Below, piece after piece: positions 1 through 5,921 of a stretch of DNA of 12,334 bases. The position numbers and the translations under genes were made by a program. Within the stretch, counting starts at the first letter, position 1; every line of letters begins with the position of its first letter. This DNA is from Oscillospiraceae bacterium (lineage in GTDB: Bacteria; Bacillota; Clostridia; Oscillospirales; UBA929), in the NCBI GenBank assembly GCA_031289065.1, contig JAITQI010000094.1, positions 1 through 12,334 on the forward strand, read 5' to 3'. Below the pieces are notes generated by a model that did no database searches, had not been told where the DNA came from, and worked only from the letters and a program-made list of their open reading frames with translations.

Positions 1-1
1 G

Positions 2-220
2 GGTTTCTTGGTGGCTCTGATGTTCACCATCCAGAACACGGCGGGGGACACGTGGCCGGGGCAGTCGGGGACGGTGCTGGAGATGTCCATGCGGGCGGGG
101 TACTATGTCCTGTTCGCCCTGACCCTCCTGGCCCTTACCGGCCTCGTCACCGGCTGGCGGCTGGCCAAAGAAAAAACAGCGGGCCGCCGCCAAAAAGCGC
201 AAGCCGAACCCCAAGAATAA
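2..220 (+). CDS. C-terminal end of an unidentified membrane protein (5' partial)
   Basis: An open frame enters from the left edge and stops with TAA at 218-220, giving about 72 visible residues. It contains a hydrophobic stretch (GYYVLFALTLLALTGLVTGW) that looks like a last transmembrane helix. A short, highly basic, Lys/Arg/Gln-rich tail follows and would lie in the cytoplasm by the positive-inside rule. I do not recognise the family from this fragment. An internal TTG at 8 could be read as a start, but nothing like a ribosome binding site is visible and the frame is open upstream, so partial is the better call. It is followed 17 bp later by a GC-rich terminator, so it ends a plus-strand transcription unit converging on the butyrate kinase gene. 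Confidence 0.55.
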   Translation, partial: GFLVALMFTIQNTAGDTWPGQSGTVLEMSMRAGYYVLFALTLLALTGLVTGWRLAKEKTAGRRQKAQAEPQE

Positions 221-237
221 CAGGAAACAAGAAACGA

Positions 238-266
238 GGCCCCGCCGAATGGCGGGGCCCCGTTTT
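238..266 (+). terminator. Rho-independent terminator, GAAT loop
   Basis: A 9-bp perfect GC-rich stem (238-246 with 251-259) closes a GAAT loop and is followed by CCGTTTT. It lies between the converging partial membrane gene and the butyrate kinase gene. Read on the minus strand the hairpin is followed by a looser T-rich stretch, so it may also serve the kinase transcript. Confidence 0.75.
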
Positions 267-278
267 GCGTAAACATAA

Positions 279-292
279 TCAACTGTCAATTG
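279..292 (-). repeat. Heptad repeat, two units, at the end of the butyrate kinase gene
   Basis: Read on the minus strand, one CAATTGA unit (286-292) is followed by one CAGTTGA unit (279-285). The TGA stop codon of the kinase gene (286-288) is the last three bases of the first unit. The same unit types recur at 1701-1752, 8720-8763 and 10470-10497. Confidence 0.7.
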
Positions 293-1683
293 TACGCCGC
301 CGCCGCCTCCACGCCTCGGAGGACCCGCAGGGCGCCGCCGCTGAGGGCGGTGAGCTCGTCCTCGCCGGGGAAGACGTGCACCGGGGCGAGTTTGTCCACC
401 CGCTGTTTGATGGCCCCGGTGAAGCGGGTGGAATGGGCCAGGCCGCCGGTGAGGGCGATGGCGTCCACCAGGCCTTCCAGCACCGCCGTCATGGCCCCGA
501 TCTCCTTGGACACCTGATAGGCCATGGAATCCAGCACCAGGGCGGCGAACTCGTCCCCGTCGTAGATCATTTTCTGCACGACGCGCAGGTCGCCCGTCCC
601 CAGATAGGCGCGGACGCCCCCCAGACGGGTCACTTTTTCCACCATTTCATGTTCGGTGTATTCGCCGGAAAAACACATGCCGATCAGGGGCAAGGCGGGG
701 ATGCCCCCCGCCCGCTCCGGCGTGAAGGGGCCCTCGCCGGACAGGGCGTCGTTGACGTCGATGACCCGGCCGTATCGGTGCGCTCCCACGGTGATGCCGC
801 CGCCCAGGTGGGCCACGATGAGCCGGGCGTTTTCGTAGGGCTTGCCCAGGGCGGCGGACACCCGGCGGGCCACCGCCTTCTGGTTGAGGGCGTGGAACAC
901 GCTGGAGCGCTCCACCCCGGGCATTCCGGTGAGTTTGGCGTTGGGGTCCATCTCGTCCACCACCACCGGGTCCACCACGAAGGCGGGGATGCCCAGCCCC
1001 TGGGCGATTTCGGCGGCGATAACCGCGCCCAGGGTGGAGACGTGGATGGCGGCGGCGGCGGTCTGCAAATCCTCCAGCATACGGCGGCCTATGAGGTAGG
1101 TGCCGCTTTCGATGGGCTTGAGCAGCCCGCCCCGCCCCACCACCGCGTCCAGGGAGGACAGGGGGATGCCCGCCGCCGCCAGGCGGGCCAGGATACCGTC
1201 CCGGCGGGCTTCCTTTTGCCCCAGCACCGGGCCGAGGGCGGTGGCTTCGGATTCCTGGAGGGTCTGACTGAGGACGGGGGTCTCGTCGTCATAGACGGCG
1301 AATTTGGTGGAGGAGGAGCCGGGGTTGACGGCCAGCACCCGCTTGGCCCCGGCGGGTTTGGGGGGCGCTTTTTGGGGCGCGTCGGCCTCCGGGGCCGGGC
1401 CTGCCGTCTCCCGGGGCCGGAGGCGCTCCACCGGCACCCCGTTTTGGGTCATTTGGATGCTCACAACGCAGTCCAGCCCCAGCAGGCGGTCCAGCACTTG
1501 GGCCAGCTTGGTGTGCGCGCCCTCGATGTGGATGACCATCCGGGAAGTGCCCGGGGCGATCTCGTCGGCCTCCAGGCGGATGATGTTCCACCCTTCCCGC
1601 CGGATGTGCCCGACCACCCGGCCCAACACCCCGGGCCGGTTGAGGGTCACCATCTCCACACGCTCGGTTTTGCGCTGCTCCAT
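286..1683 (-). CDS. buk: Butyrate kinase with an N-terminal ACT domain
   Basis: 465 residues from ATG 1683; AAAGGAG lies 5 nt upstream, so the longer frame reaching into the heptad array is not used. Residues 115-465 are a full-length butyrate kinase of the acetate kinase superfamily, which converts butyryl (or branched acyl) phosphate plus ADP to the acid plus ATP. Visible motifs are NPGSSSTK at 120-127, a HALNQKAVARR block, HLGGG, DVNDALSGEGPFTPERAGG, and the late AYQVSKEIGAM and LTGGLAHS segments. Residues about 5-90 resemble the ACT domain of the acetolactate synthase small subunit (NRPGVLGRVVGHIRREGWNI, then APGTSRMVIHI). A Pro/Ala-rich linker (about 92-114) joins the two parts. Standard butyrate kinases are about 355 residues without this domain. 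No phosphotransbutyrylase gene is next to it; the upstream neighbour is mscL. The fusion suggests allosteric control, perhaps by a branched-chain amino acid (inference). Confidence 0.93.
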   Translation of the reverse strand: MEQRKTERVEMVTLNRPGVLGRVVGHIRREGWNIIRLEADEIAPGTSRMVIHIEGAHTKLAQVLDRLLGLDCVVSIQMTQNGVPVERLRPRETAGPAPEADAPQKAPPKPAGAKRVLAVNPGSSSTKFAVYDDETPVLSQTLQESEATALGPVLGQKEARRDGILARLAAAGIPLSSLDAVVGRGGLLKPIESGTYLIGRRMLEDLQTAAAAIHVSTLGAVIAAEIAQGLGIPAFVVDPVVVDEMDPNAKLTGMPGVERSSVFHALNQKAVARRVSAALGKPYENARLIVAHLGGGITVGAHRYGRVIDVNDALSGEGPFTPERAGGIPALPLIGMCFSGEYTEHEMVEKVTRLGGVRAYLGTGDLRVVQKMIYDGDEFAALVLDSMAYQVSKEIGAMTAVLEGLVDAIALTGGLAHSTRFTGAIKQRVDKLAPVHVFPGEDELTALSGGALRVLRGVEAAAAYN

Positions 1684-1700
1684 GATGGCTCCTTTCACGT

Positions 1701-1752
1701 CAATGGACAATTGACGGACAATTGACAGTTGACAATGGACAATTGACAATTA
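1701..1752 (+). repeat. Heptad tandem array between mscL and the butyrate kinase gene
   Basis: Seven 7-bp units plus fragments: CAATGGA at 1701 and 1733, CAATTGA at 1708, 1719 and 1740, CAGTTGA at 1726, a 4-nt CGGA interruption at 1715-1718, and a terminal CAATTA. The array fills nearly the whole 66-bp gap between the two minus-strand genes. Its last bases provide the TAA stop codon of mscL (1750-1752). Confidence 0.85.
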
Positions 1753-2217
1753 GGGGGTGCGGGGCGCATTTGTTTGTTGTTTTAACAAGTCGCGGATTTC
1801 GGCGAGGAGGAGGATTTCGGGGGTTGGTGGGGGAGGTTGCTGCGGCGCGGGGGGTTGTGAGTCGGCGGTGGCTTTGCGGCGGAGGATGCCGACGATTTTG
1901 ACCAGGAAAAACACGCAGACGGCGATGAGGGCGAAATCCACCACAGTGCTCACAAAGTTGCCCAGGTTGAGGGACACCGGCTCTTTTTCGGGCCACATCG
2001 AGGGCAGGGTGAGATTGAGCTGGGAAAAGTCCACGCCGCCCAGCAGGGTGCCCACCAGGGGCATGAACACGTCGCCCACCAGAGAGGTGGTGATTTTTCC
2101 GAAGGCCCCGCCGATGATGACGCCCACCGCCAAATCCACCACGTTGCCCTTGACCGCGAAGCTCTTGAACTCGTCCAACACCCGCCGCGCCCGGCGTTTA
2201 GTCTGTTTTTTCGCCAA
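1750..2217 (-). CDS. mscL: Large-conductance mechanosensitive channel MscL
   Basis: 155 residues. MscL forms a homopentameric inner-membrane pore that opens under membrane tension to release solutes during hypo-osmotic shock. The cytoplasmic amphipathic start (LDEFKSFAVKGNVVDLAVGVIIGGAFG) and first membrane helix (about 23-50) match the family closely. The second helix is at about 88-111 (FVSTVVDFALIAVCVFFLVKIV). A Pro/Gln-rich spacer (about 119-132) and a C-terminal helix (EILLLAEIRDLLKQQ) complete the usual order. The start is TTG at 2217, with GGAGG 8 nt upstream. It lies 25 bp after whiA and is probably cotranscribed with it. The stop codon falls inside the heptad array. Confidence 0.95.
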   Translation of the reverse strand: MAKKQTKRRARRVLDEFKSFAVKGNVVDLAVGVIIGGAFGKITTSLVGDVFMPLVGTLLGGVDFSQLNLTLPSMWPEKEPVSLNLGNFVSTVVDFALIAVCVFFLVKIVGILRRKATADSQPPAPQQPPPPTPEILLLAEIRDLLKQQTNAPRTP

Positions 2218-2242
2218 GGGGGATTCCTCCCTGTCGCAGATT

Positions 2243-3148
2243 TTATCGATCCTCCGCCAGTTCCCGGAGCCGCCGCAGCCGGTGGTTGAGGCCCGACCGG
2301 CCCAGGGGCGGGTCGAAGAGGGCGCACAGCTCGGCCAGGGGTTCCTCGGGGTGGGCCAGGCGCATGTCGGCGGTCTCCCGGAGGGGAGCGGGGAGGGTTT
2401 CCCACAGGGGGCTTTCCCGCAGCCGCCGGATGGCCTCGGTTTGGCGCATGGCGGCCTCCACCGTCTTGGAGAGGTTGGCCGTCTCGCAGTTGACTTTGCG
2501 GTTGATCCGGTTGCGCAGGTCCTTTTCCACCGTGGTCTCCATGAGGGCGAGGGCGGCTTGGGAGGCGCCCACCGTGGTCAGGAAATCCTCGATCTGCTCG
2601 CTGGCCTTGAGGTAGAGCACCGTGTGCCCGGCCCGGGCGGTGAGGGAAGGGGCAAAATCCATCTCCCGGAGCAGGGTGATGGTCTCGCGGCCCACATGGG
2701 CCCGGGGGGTGCCCAGCTCCAGGTGATATTTTTTTTCGGGGTCGGTCACCGAGCCGCCGGTGAGAAAGGCTCCCCGCAAAAACGCGGCGGCGCAGCAGTC
2801 GTTTTCCAACACGGCGTTGTTGAGGTGGAGGGCCACGTCGGGGGAGCCGCCATAGCCGAAGGTCTCAAACAGGGCGGCGAGTTTGCCCCGGTCGGAGAGG
2901 ACAAGGGTGTGTTTGCCCACGTCCGGGCGGCCGGCCCGCTGGTCGAAATCAAACCCGAACAGCCGCCCGAACAGCAGCTTCAGCCGGGCGGCCAGCGCCC
3001 CGTTCTCGGTGACCACCCGCACCTCGTCCGGCCGGAAGGCGTACCCGAACAGCAGGGCGCCGTAAACCTCGGCCCTGACGCAGCAGTGCCGTCCCACAGA
3101 CAGGCGGCACAGCTCCTGTTTGGCTTGCGCGCAAAAAGACAAGGGCAC
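2243..3148 (-). CDS. whiA: DNA-binding protein WhiA
   Basis: 301 residues, a normal length for WhiA, a conserved Gram-positive DNA-binding protein tied to sporulation in actinobacteria and to cell division and chromosome segregation in Bacillus. The N-terminal part is the degenerate LAGLIDADG endonuclease-like fold (FLRGAFLTGGSV at about 123-134, VLYLKASEQIEDFL at about 177-190). The central RNRINRKVNCETANLSKTV segment is the family hallmark. The C-terminal helix-turn-helix is at about 255-299 (RLAHPEEPLAELCALF, then GLNHRLRRLRELA). The start is uncertain: GTG at 3148 is used here, but TTG at 3142 would give MSFCAQAKQEL, closer to the usual N-terminus; neither has a strong ribosome binding site. 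whiA commonly follows yvcJ (rapZ) and yvcK; here the gene upstream is an unrelated lipoprotein and whiA has its own promoter. Confidence 0.95.
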   Translation of the reverse strand: MPLSFCAQAKQELCRLSVGRHCCVRAEVYGALLFGYAFRPDEVRVVTENGALAARLKLLFGRLFGFDFDQRAGRPDVGKHTLVLSDRGKLAALFETFGYGGSPDVALHLNNAVLENDCCAAAFLRGAFLTGGSVTDPEKKYHLELGTPRAHVGRETITLLREMDFAPSLTARAGHTVLYLKASEQIEDFLTTVGASQAALALMETTVEKDLRNRINRKVNCETANLSKTVEAAMRQTEAIRRLRESPLWETLPAPLRETADMRLAHPEEPLAELCALFDPPLGRSGLNHRLRRLRELAEDR

Positions 3149-3365
3149 CCCGGCTTTCTGTGGCGAAATGGGTCATGGTTTGCCGATACGCAAACGGGGC
3201 CCGGCCAGCAAAACCAGGCCCCGCGGGACAGACAAAAAGGGTGAGCGGCGCGGGGCCCGCATGGGTCTCCAGGCGGTCAAACCGCCCGTTCAGTCGCGCC
3301 AGCGGACCGAGGATTTCCCCCATTGTTCATAGGGCACCACGCTATGTAAAAATGTGGTGTTTTCT
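3149..3365 (-). other. Long 5' leader of whiA
   Basis: About 217 nt separate the predicted transcription start (near 3365) from whiA. Reading on the minus strand, the leader contains a CACCAC/GTGGTG stem (3335-3340 with 3354-3359), a GGCGG-TTTGA-CCGCC-type hairpin near 3280, and a longer GGGGCC/GGCCCC-type hairpin near 3197-3228. I found no small gene with a credible ribosome binding site in it and could not match it to a known riboswitch. Confidence 0.35.
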
Positions 3366-3371
3366 TCTCCC

Positions 3372-3400
3372 ATTATACCTCATGGGACGCGCCTCTTCAA
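3372..3400 (-). promoter_or_regulatory. Sigma-A promoter of the whiA-mscL-buk cluster
   Basis: On the minus strand, TTGAAG (3395-3400) and a perfect TATAAT (3372-3377) are separated by exactly 17 bp. It lies downstream of the lipoprotein gene and upstream of whiA, so it makes whiA the first gene of its transcription unit. Confidence 0.7.
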
Positions 3401-3441
3401 GGGGCTCCGGCAAAAAAACGATCCGCCCCGGCCAAAACGGG

Positions 3442-4347
3442 TCAGCCGCCCACCATCTCGTCAAAGCGGCCCAGGTCGGTCCACGCGAAGACGCCGCCTT
3501 CGGCGGTGATCAGGGCGGCGGCTTGGTTGACGTCATACCAGGGGGAGATGTCCGGGCGGCTGTCGTTGCGCAGGAGGTAAATCTCCTGGGTGGGAATGCG
3601 GGACTGGGCCAGCAGGAAAACCTGTTCGCCGTCGGCGGGGTTTTGGGCCATGTCCATAATCATGACGCCGCCGGATTTGCTGTTGACAAAAACGTCCCCG
3701 GGGCGGGGGTCGCTCACCCGGAGGAGTTCGTCGGACAGGGAGGCGGCGTTGGCGTACAGAAACAGCGTGTTCAGATAGGAGAGCAATTCCCCGTAGGTGG
3801 CGGAGGGCTCGGCCCTTTGCTGCCACTCCACCCGGCGGATGTCGAGCTCCCGGATCCGGTACCCGTCGCTCCACTTGGAGAAGGCGCAGGCAAAGCCGGA
3901 CAGGAAGTGATAGCTGATGACGTCGGTCTGTTCGCTCTGATAGAGGTATTCCGCCCGGAGACGGATGAGGGCGTCGGTGCCCTCCTGATGGTCGGTGGCG
4001 GCAATCTCCATCCGCAGGGTCGCCGCCGCCGGGGCGCCGTCCCGCACCTGCCCGCCGAGGAGCAACACGGGGGCGCCGTCCACTTTCAGGGGCAGTTCCC
4101 GGAGATAGGCCCCAAATCCGCCCGGTTCCAGCTCGATCCGGGCGTACCCGGCGGGGGGGTTGAACCGGGTTGACACCGTTCCGCCCGCCGGGTTTTTAAT
4201 GGGCGGCGGCGTGGGCGTGGGGGACGGGGTGGGCGTAACCGAGGGCACTGCCGGGGGCTCCGCCTCGGGGTTGCCTTTCGCGCACCCGGACAGACTTCCG
4301 GCCAGCAGACAGATGGCCGCGCAGAGACAAAGGGTCGATCGTTTCAT
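3442..4347 (-). CDS. DUF4846 family lipoprotein
   Basis: 301 residues from ATG 4347, which has GGAGGGG 6 nt upstream; a further ATG at 4362 overlaps that site and is unlikely to be used. Residues 1-22 are a lipoprotein signal peptide with lipobox LSGC, so Cys22 should be lipidated and the protein anchored on the outer face of the membrane. A Pro/Thr/Ser linker (about 34-49) then spans into the envelope. The remainder resembles DUF4846: the GYARIELEPGGFGAYLRELPL opening, ALIRLRAEYLY at about 126-136, a Trp-Ser-Asp-Gly turn, and a late GDVFVNS...MDMAQN...VFLLAQSRIPTQEIYLLRN...SPWY block. As I recall the family, the late block normally reads like GSPGHAVIV with a His; here it reads SKSGGVMIM and the His is absent. 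The molecular function is unknown. It has its own promoter and is divergent from spoIIID. Confidence 0.8.
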   Translation of the reverse strand: MKRSTLCLCAAICLLAGSLSGCAKGNPEAEPPAVPSVTPTPSPTPTPPPIKNPAGGTVSTRFNPPAGYARIELEPGGFGAYLRELPLKVDGAPVLLLGGQVRDGAPAAATLRMEIAATDHQEGTDALIRLRAEYLYQSEQTDVISYHFLSGFACAFSKWSDGYRIRELDIRRVEWQQRAEPSATYGELLSYLNTLFLYANAASLSDELLRVSDPRPGDVFVNSKSGGVMIMDMAQNPADGEQVFLLAQSRIPTQEIYLLRNDSRPDISPWYDVNQAAALITAEGGVFAWTDLGRFDEMVGG

Positions 4348-4389
4348 CTCAAACCCCTCCATTTTGTTTCCCTGAAAATATACAACACA

Positions 4390-4404
4390 GGATATAGTAT
4401 ATCC
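4390..4404. promoter_or_regulatory. Perfect 7-1-7 palindrome over the lipoprotein -10 box
   Basis: GGATATAGTATATCC is a perfect inverted repeat with one central base. It covers the -10 hexamer of the minus-strand promoter at 4396-4424, which is a typical place for a repressor operator. The AT-rich content could simply reflect the -10 box, so a binding function is an inference. Confidence 0.4.
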
Positions 4405-4424
4405 CTTTGGCGACAGTTGCGCAA
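4396..4424 (-). promoter_or_regulatory. Probable sigma-A promoter of the DUF4846 lipoprotein
   Basis: On the minus strand, TTGCGC (4419-4424) and TATACT (4396-4401) lie 17 bp apart. The start would be near 4389, about 42 nt before the gene. The -35 is only half consensus. Confidence 0.5.
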
Positions 4425-4476
4425 GGAGGGAAACGGGTTTCGCGGGAAAAAAGGCGAAAAAAGTTCTTATTCACCT

Positions 4477-4550
4477 GTGACTTGCAGGGATAACGGCGGC
4501 TTTTACCCGTCGGCAAGGACGCCGCCGCCCTGCGAGGGGCCGTCGGTCAC
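4477..4550. ncRNA. Candidate structured RNA element (unknown class)
   Basis: Three nested complementary pairs close one element: GTGAC (4477-4481) with GTCAC (4546-4550), GCAGGG (4484-4489) with CCCTGC (4528-4533), and CGGCGGC (4494-4500) with GCCGCCG (4521-4527). The inner two stems would stack with only an ATAA bulge on one side. The 20-nt terminal loop contains CCC, which could pair with GGGG at 4536-4539 as a pseudoknot. Both strands can fold. It sits between the divergent lipoprotein and spoIIID genes, and I could not match it to a known riboswitch, SRP RNA or T-box. Confidence 0.4.
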
Positions 4551-4624
4551 GATAAAGGGGCAAATGTCGGCCCGCCTCTTTCCCCCGTTGCGCTCTGAGC
4601 GCCCAAGCCGTCTGATTTTTGGGG

Positions 4625-4653
4625 AAATATCCCCTGTGAGGCCCGCATATACA
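4625..4653 (+). promoter_or_regulatory. Possible sigma-E promoter of spoIIID
   Basis: AAATATC (4625-4631) and CATATACA (4646-4653) are 14 bp apart. They resemble the Bacillus sigma-E boxes (KMATATT, 14 bp, CATACAHT) with two mismatches in each. spoIIID is a mother-cell gene transcribed by sigma-E in Bacillus, which is why I looked for this pattern; the start would be about 120 nt before the gene. Confidence 0.4.
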
Positions 4654-4736
4654 TGGCTGTGGAAGCGCAAATTGCCCGCGCCGTCCGGGGCGAACCGGAG
4701 GGCCCGCCGAGGGGCGTGGGGGCATTGCGTCCAAGA

Positions 4737-4760
4737 TTTGCGGGGCCAACGCGCCGCAAA
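4737..4760 (+). other. Hairpin just upstream of the spoIIID ribosome binding site
   Basis: TTTGCGG (4737-4743) pairs with CCGCAAA (4754-4760) around a 10-nt loop, ending about 7 bp before the GGGGAGG ribosome binding site. It could influence translation start but has no T-run and is not a terminator. Confidence 0.35.
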
Positions 4761-4780
4761 CGCATGGGGAGGTCGCACAT

Positions 4781-5029
4781 GTGAAGGGAAATATCGAGGA
4801 GCGCGCCTGCAATGTGGCGGTTTACATCATAGAGAACAAGGCGACGGTTCGAGCCGCCGCCAAAAAGTTCGGGATCTCGAAAAGCACCGTACATAAGGAT
4901 CTTTCCGAGCGTTTGCAGCAGTATAACCGGGGGCTGTACCTGGGGGTGAAGGACGTGCTGGAGGAGAACAAGGCCGAACGCCATCTCCGGGGCGGACTGG
5001 CTACCCGGCGAAAATACAAAGGCGTATAA
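4781..5029 (+). CDS. spoIIID: Sporulation transcriptional regulator SpoIIID
   Basis: 82 residues, nearly the usual size of this small DNA-binding protein, which switches many mother-cell genes on or off between the sigma-E and sigma-K stages of sporulation. The sequence follows the family throughout: EERACNVAVYIIENKATVRAAAKKFGISKSTVHKDL contains the helix-turn-helix (recognition helix around KFGISKSTVHKDL), followed by LYLGVKDVLEENKAERHLRGG and a basic C-terminus. The start is GTG at 4781, with GGGGAGG 8 nt upstream; the adjacent ATG at 4779 is in another frame and meets a stop at once. The gene stands alone: a sigma-E-like promoter lies in front of it, and a strong promoter starts the next operon 8 bp after its stop. 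Confidence 0.97.
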   Translation: MKGNIEERACNVAVYIIENKATVRAAAKKFGISKSTVHKDLSERLQQYNRGLYLGVKDVLEENKAERHLRGGLATRRKYKGV

Positions 5030-5036
5030 AAAGCAT

Positions 5037-5065
5037 TTGACAAACCGCTCCGATACAGGTATAAT
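5037..5065 (+). promoter_or_regulatory. Perfect sigma-A consensus promoter of the yceD-rpmF operon
   Basis: TTGACA (5037-5042), a 17-bp spacer and TATAAT (5060-5065) match the consensus at every position. Transcription would begin near 5072. The ~75-nt leader contains a small GCCGG-TTT-CCGGC hairpin before the yceD ribosome binding site. Such strength fits a ribosomal protein operon. Confidence 0.9.
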
Positions 5066-5146
5066 ATTCATCGACACTTTGCGCGAGGGGGACGTTCTTT
5101 CGCCGCCGGTTTCCGGCTTCCGTCCGCCTGATGGAGGTGAACGGCG

Positions 5147-5641
5147 ATGTGGCTGGATTTGCGGGGCGTGATCGACCAGCCGGGCGCGTCGGCGCCTTTT
5201 TCTTACCGTCTTTCCTTGCCGGATATGGCGTTCCCCTTTGGCCGCCCCTTTGCCGAGCCCATCGAGGCCGTCGGCGGGGTGACCAACACGGCGGGGATGC
5301 TCGTCCTGAGCGCCACCCTGACCTCCACACTGCACCTGACCTGCGACCGCTGCGCCGAGCCCTATCGGGCGCCCTTGGCGTTGCCGGTGGAAGCGGTGCT
5401 GGCCGAAACGGTGGAAGGCCCTTCGGATGATGAAATTCTCCTCATCCGGGAGGACGGCATCGACTTGGACGAAGCGCTCATCCCGGCCCTCATCCTGTCC
5501 ATGGACGCCAAGCATCTGTGCCGGGAAGACTGCCGGGGCCTCTGCCCCCAGTGCGGACGCAACCTCAACGAGGGCCCCTGCGCCTGCCCTCCCGGCGATA
5601 TCGACCCGCGCCTGGCGGCGCTGAAGGCGTTCTTCACGTAG
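5147..5641 (+). CDS. yceD: YceD/DUF177 family protein (23S rRNA accumulation)
   Basis: 164 residues starting at ATG 5147, with GGAGGTG 7 nt upstream. DUF177 proteins are found next to rpmF in most bacteria and are linked in E. coli and plants to 23S rRNA accumulation. Visible here are a CDRC pair (Cys66, Cys69) after the GMLVLSATLTSTLHLT strand, an acidic middle, and the C-terminal cluster CREDCRGLCPQCGRNL with further Cys145 and Cys147. These pairs are typical of the Gram-positive members and may bind zinc. The gene starts the operon at the consensus promoter and is followed 51 bp later by rpmF, the classic pairing. Confidence 0.93.
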   Translation: MWLDLRGVIDQPGASAPFSYRLSLPDMAFPFGRPFAEPIEAVGGVTNTAGMLVLSATLTSTLHLTCDRCAEPYRAPLALPVEAVLAETVEGPSDDEILLIREDGIDLDEALIPALILSMDAKHLCREDCRGLCPQCGRNLNEGPCACPPGDIDPRLAALKAFFT

Positions 5642-5692
5642 CGGTTTTGCGATTCCGATTCGATTCTATATGACCCAAAGGCGGTGTTTTTC

Positions 5693-5890
5693 ATGGCGGT
5701 ACCCAAGAAGAAAACGTCCAAACAGCGCAAACACTTGCGCCGCAGCGCGGTGTGGAAGATGGACGCGCCCACGCTGGTGGCCTGCCCCAAGTGCGGCGAG
5801 CTCAAGCTGACCCACCGGGTGTGCAAAGCCTGCGGCACGTACAACGGCCGCGAGGTTCTCAAGCTGGAGGACGCGAAGGCGAAAAAGTAA
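5693..5890 (+). CDS. rpmF: 50S ribosomal protein L32
   Basis: 65 residues from ATG 5693. The N-terminus MAVPKKKTSKQRKHLRR is diagnostic of bL32, the small zinc-ribbon protein of the large ribosomal subunit. The ribbon is intact, with CPKC (Cys31, Cys34) and CKAC (Cys44, Cys47), so this is the zinc-binding (C+) form. A GTG at 5684 in frame is rejected because conserved L32 begins at MAVPK; an AAAGGCGG ribosome binding site lies about 8 nt upstream. It is cotranscribed with yceD. A hairpin without a good U-tract follows, so part of the transcription may continue into the DUF512 gene. Confidence 0.97.
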   Translation: MAVPKKKTSKQRKHLRRSAVWKMDAPTLVACPKCGELKLTHRVCKACGTYNGREVLKLEDAKAKK

Positions 5891-5921
5891 CCAACAACCG
5901 GTTGTGTACGGTTGACCACGA

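Noticed and set aside
52..1725. Long plus-strand open frame (557 codons) opposite the butyrate kinase gene
   Set aside because: It is the antisense shadow of a GC-rich gene: the protein is Gly/His/Ala-rich without a recognisable domain, while the minus strand encodes an unmistakable kinase.
1684..1749. N-terminal extension of the butyrate kinase through the heptad array
   Set aside because: The frame is open by chance; AAAGGAG at the right distance marks ATG 1683, and the extension would encode only repeat sequence.
1757..3244. Long plus-strand open frame opposite mscL and whiA
   Set aside because: It spans two clearly recognised minus-strand genes and the gap between them, and has low-complexity composition.
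3280..3331. Short leader peptide in the whiA 5' region (about 17 codons)
   Set aside because: It has no ribosome binding site, and the run of residues gives no attenuation signal.
3335..3359. CACCAC/GTGGTG stem followed by TTTTCTTC on the plus strand
   Set aside because: It could be a plus-strand terminator, but no plus-strand gene precedes it and the stem is only 6 bp; kept only as part of the whiA leader.
3411..3441. T-run after the lipoprotein stop codon (minus strand) as a terminator
   Set aside because: Seven Ts are present, but the only stem I find before them (CCCG/CGGG) is too short and is separated by several bases.
4417..4896. 159-codon plus-strand frame upstream of and overlapping spoIIID
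   Set aside because: It runs in another frame through spoIIID and the foldable element; the protein is Arg/Gly-rich and matches nothing I know.
4547..5515. 322-codon minus-strand frame over spoIIID and yceD
   Set aside because: It lies antisense to two recognised genes and a perfect promoter.
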